Below are positions 12,509 to 12,808 of a stretch of 12,808 nt of DNA, in pieces. The position numbers and the translations under genes are program-made. Position 1 is the first letter of the stretch, and each line of letters opens with the position of its first letter. Source of the stretch: an uncultured Blautia sp. (lineage in GTDB: Bacteria; Bacillota; Clostridia; Lachnospirales; Lachnospiraceae); the NCBI GenBank assembly GCA_900552095.1, contig URYM01000028.1:1-12808 (forward strand), written 5' to 3'. The notes under the pieces were generated by a model that saw nothing but the letters and a program-made list of their open reading frames with translations, had not been told where the DNA came from and did no database searches.

Positions 12509-12808
12509 ATGCAGGAAAGAATCAGGAAGGCTGAAGAAGGGACAGAAATCCGGGAGCTGACGGTGACGGCTCTTCTGACTGCTTTGACGTACCTTTTTAC
12601 TGCGTTTGTCAATGTCCGCCTGCCTATTGCGGCCAACGGCGGCCTGATCCATCTGGGTAATGTGCCGTTGTTTTTGGGGGCGATGCTTTTTGGGCGGCGG
12701 GTGGGAATGACAGCGGGTGCTGTGGGAATGGGACTTTTCGATCTTCTTTCCGGATGGGCGGCCTGGGCGCCTTTTACGGCGGTGATCGCGGGCACCATGG
12801 GTTACGTG
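12509..12808 (+). CDS. ECF transporter S component (substrate-binding membrane subunit), truncated by window end
   Basis: The ATG at 12509, with AGGAGG (12496-12501) 7 nt upstream, opens 100 codons to the window edge. After a charged N-terminus (MQERIRKAEEGTEIRELT) come membrane helices starting at LTVTALLTALTYLFTAFVNV. Then GGLIHLGNVPLFLGAMLFGRRVG (41-66) and GAVGMGLFDLLSGWAAWAPFT match the conserved first half of the S components that bind vitamins such as riboflavin or related compounds. These subunits bind a micronutrient and join a shared EcfA/A'/T energy module, which is not in this window. The ligand cannot be assigned from this part, and no recognisable riboswitch precedes it to hint at one. 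It is divergent from trxA. Confidence 0.85.
   Translation, partial: MQERIRKAEEGTEIRELTVTALLTALTYLFTAFVNVRLPIAANGGLIHLGNVPLFLGAMLFGRRVGMTAGAVGMGLFDLLSGWAAWAPFTAVIAGTMGYV

Overview
The window reads as a chromosomal segment of a low-to-mid GC, Gram-positive, endospore-lineage anaerobe, most likely a clostridial gut bacterium of the Lachnospiraceae type. The grounds are a DnaD/DnaB-type helicase-loader protein, a glgC-glgD pair, spoVG, a WalR-like operator in front of a secreted peptidoglycan hydrolase, strong GGAGG Shine-Dalgarno sites, and a thioredoxin reductase that looks pyridine-nucleotide independent. No insertion sequence, prophage, CRISPR array or transfer signature was seen. The genes are nearly all intact and ordinary; most of the novelty is in the non-coding DNA between them.

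Layout. 1-1000 (minus): the first 333 codons of a DnaD/DnaB-family primosome gene, cut by the window edge. 1001-1339: its promoter, a G-rich tract, and two DnaA-box triplets with the same internal spacing; the second abuts the murC stop codon and overlaps the murC terminator hairpin. 1340-2719 (minus): murC. 2720-3051: a divergent promoter region. 3052-5734 (plus): glgC, glgD and spoVG, tightly packed. 5735-5897: a 95-nt nested inverted repeat. 5898-7277 (plus): an RsmF-like rRNA cytosine methyltransferase. 7278-7425: a promoter with a WalR box and a 20-bp motif shared with the glgC upstream region. 7426-8751 (plus): a secreted coiled-coil protein with a C-terminal phage-tail-type lysozyme domain. 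8752-9203: terminator, tRNA-Pro(CGG) with its own consensus promoter and terminator, then the rpiB promoter. 9204-9650 (plus): rpiB. 9671-9745: a bidirectional terminator. 9750-12262 (minus): a four-gene thiol-redox operon, trxA, ccdA, thioredoxin reductase and a TlpA/ResA-like protein, behind a good promoter with a leader of about 120 nt. 12509-12808 (plus): the first 100 codons of an ECF transporter S component.

How the genes work together. The redox operon encodes every step of an electron path across the membrane: a flavin reductase with a CxxC, cytosolic thioredoxin, the CcdA membrane conduit, and a membrane-anchored TlpA-like acceptor outside. glgC and glgD supply ADP-glucose for glycogen. 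murC (precursor synthesis) and the lysozyme-type hydrolase (remodelling) both serve the cell wall but are not co-transcribed. The most unusual non-coding signals are the paired DnaA-box triplets beside a helicase-loader-type gene and the nested hairpin between spoVG and the methyltransferase gene.
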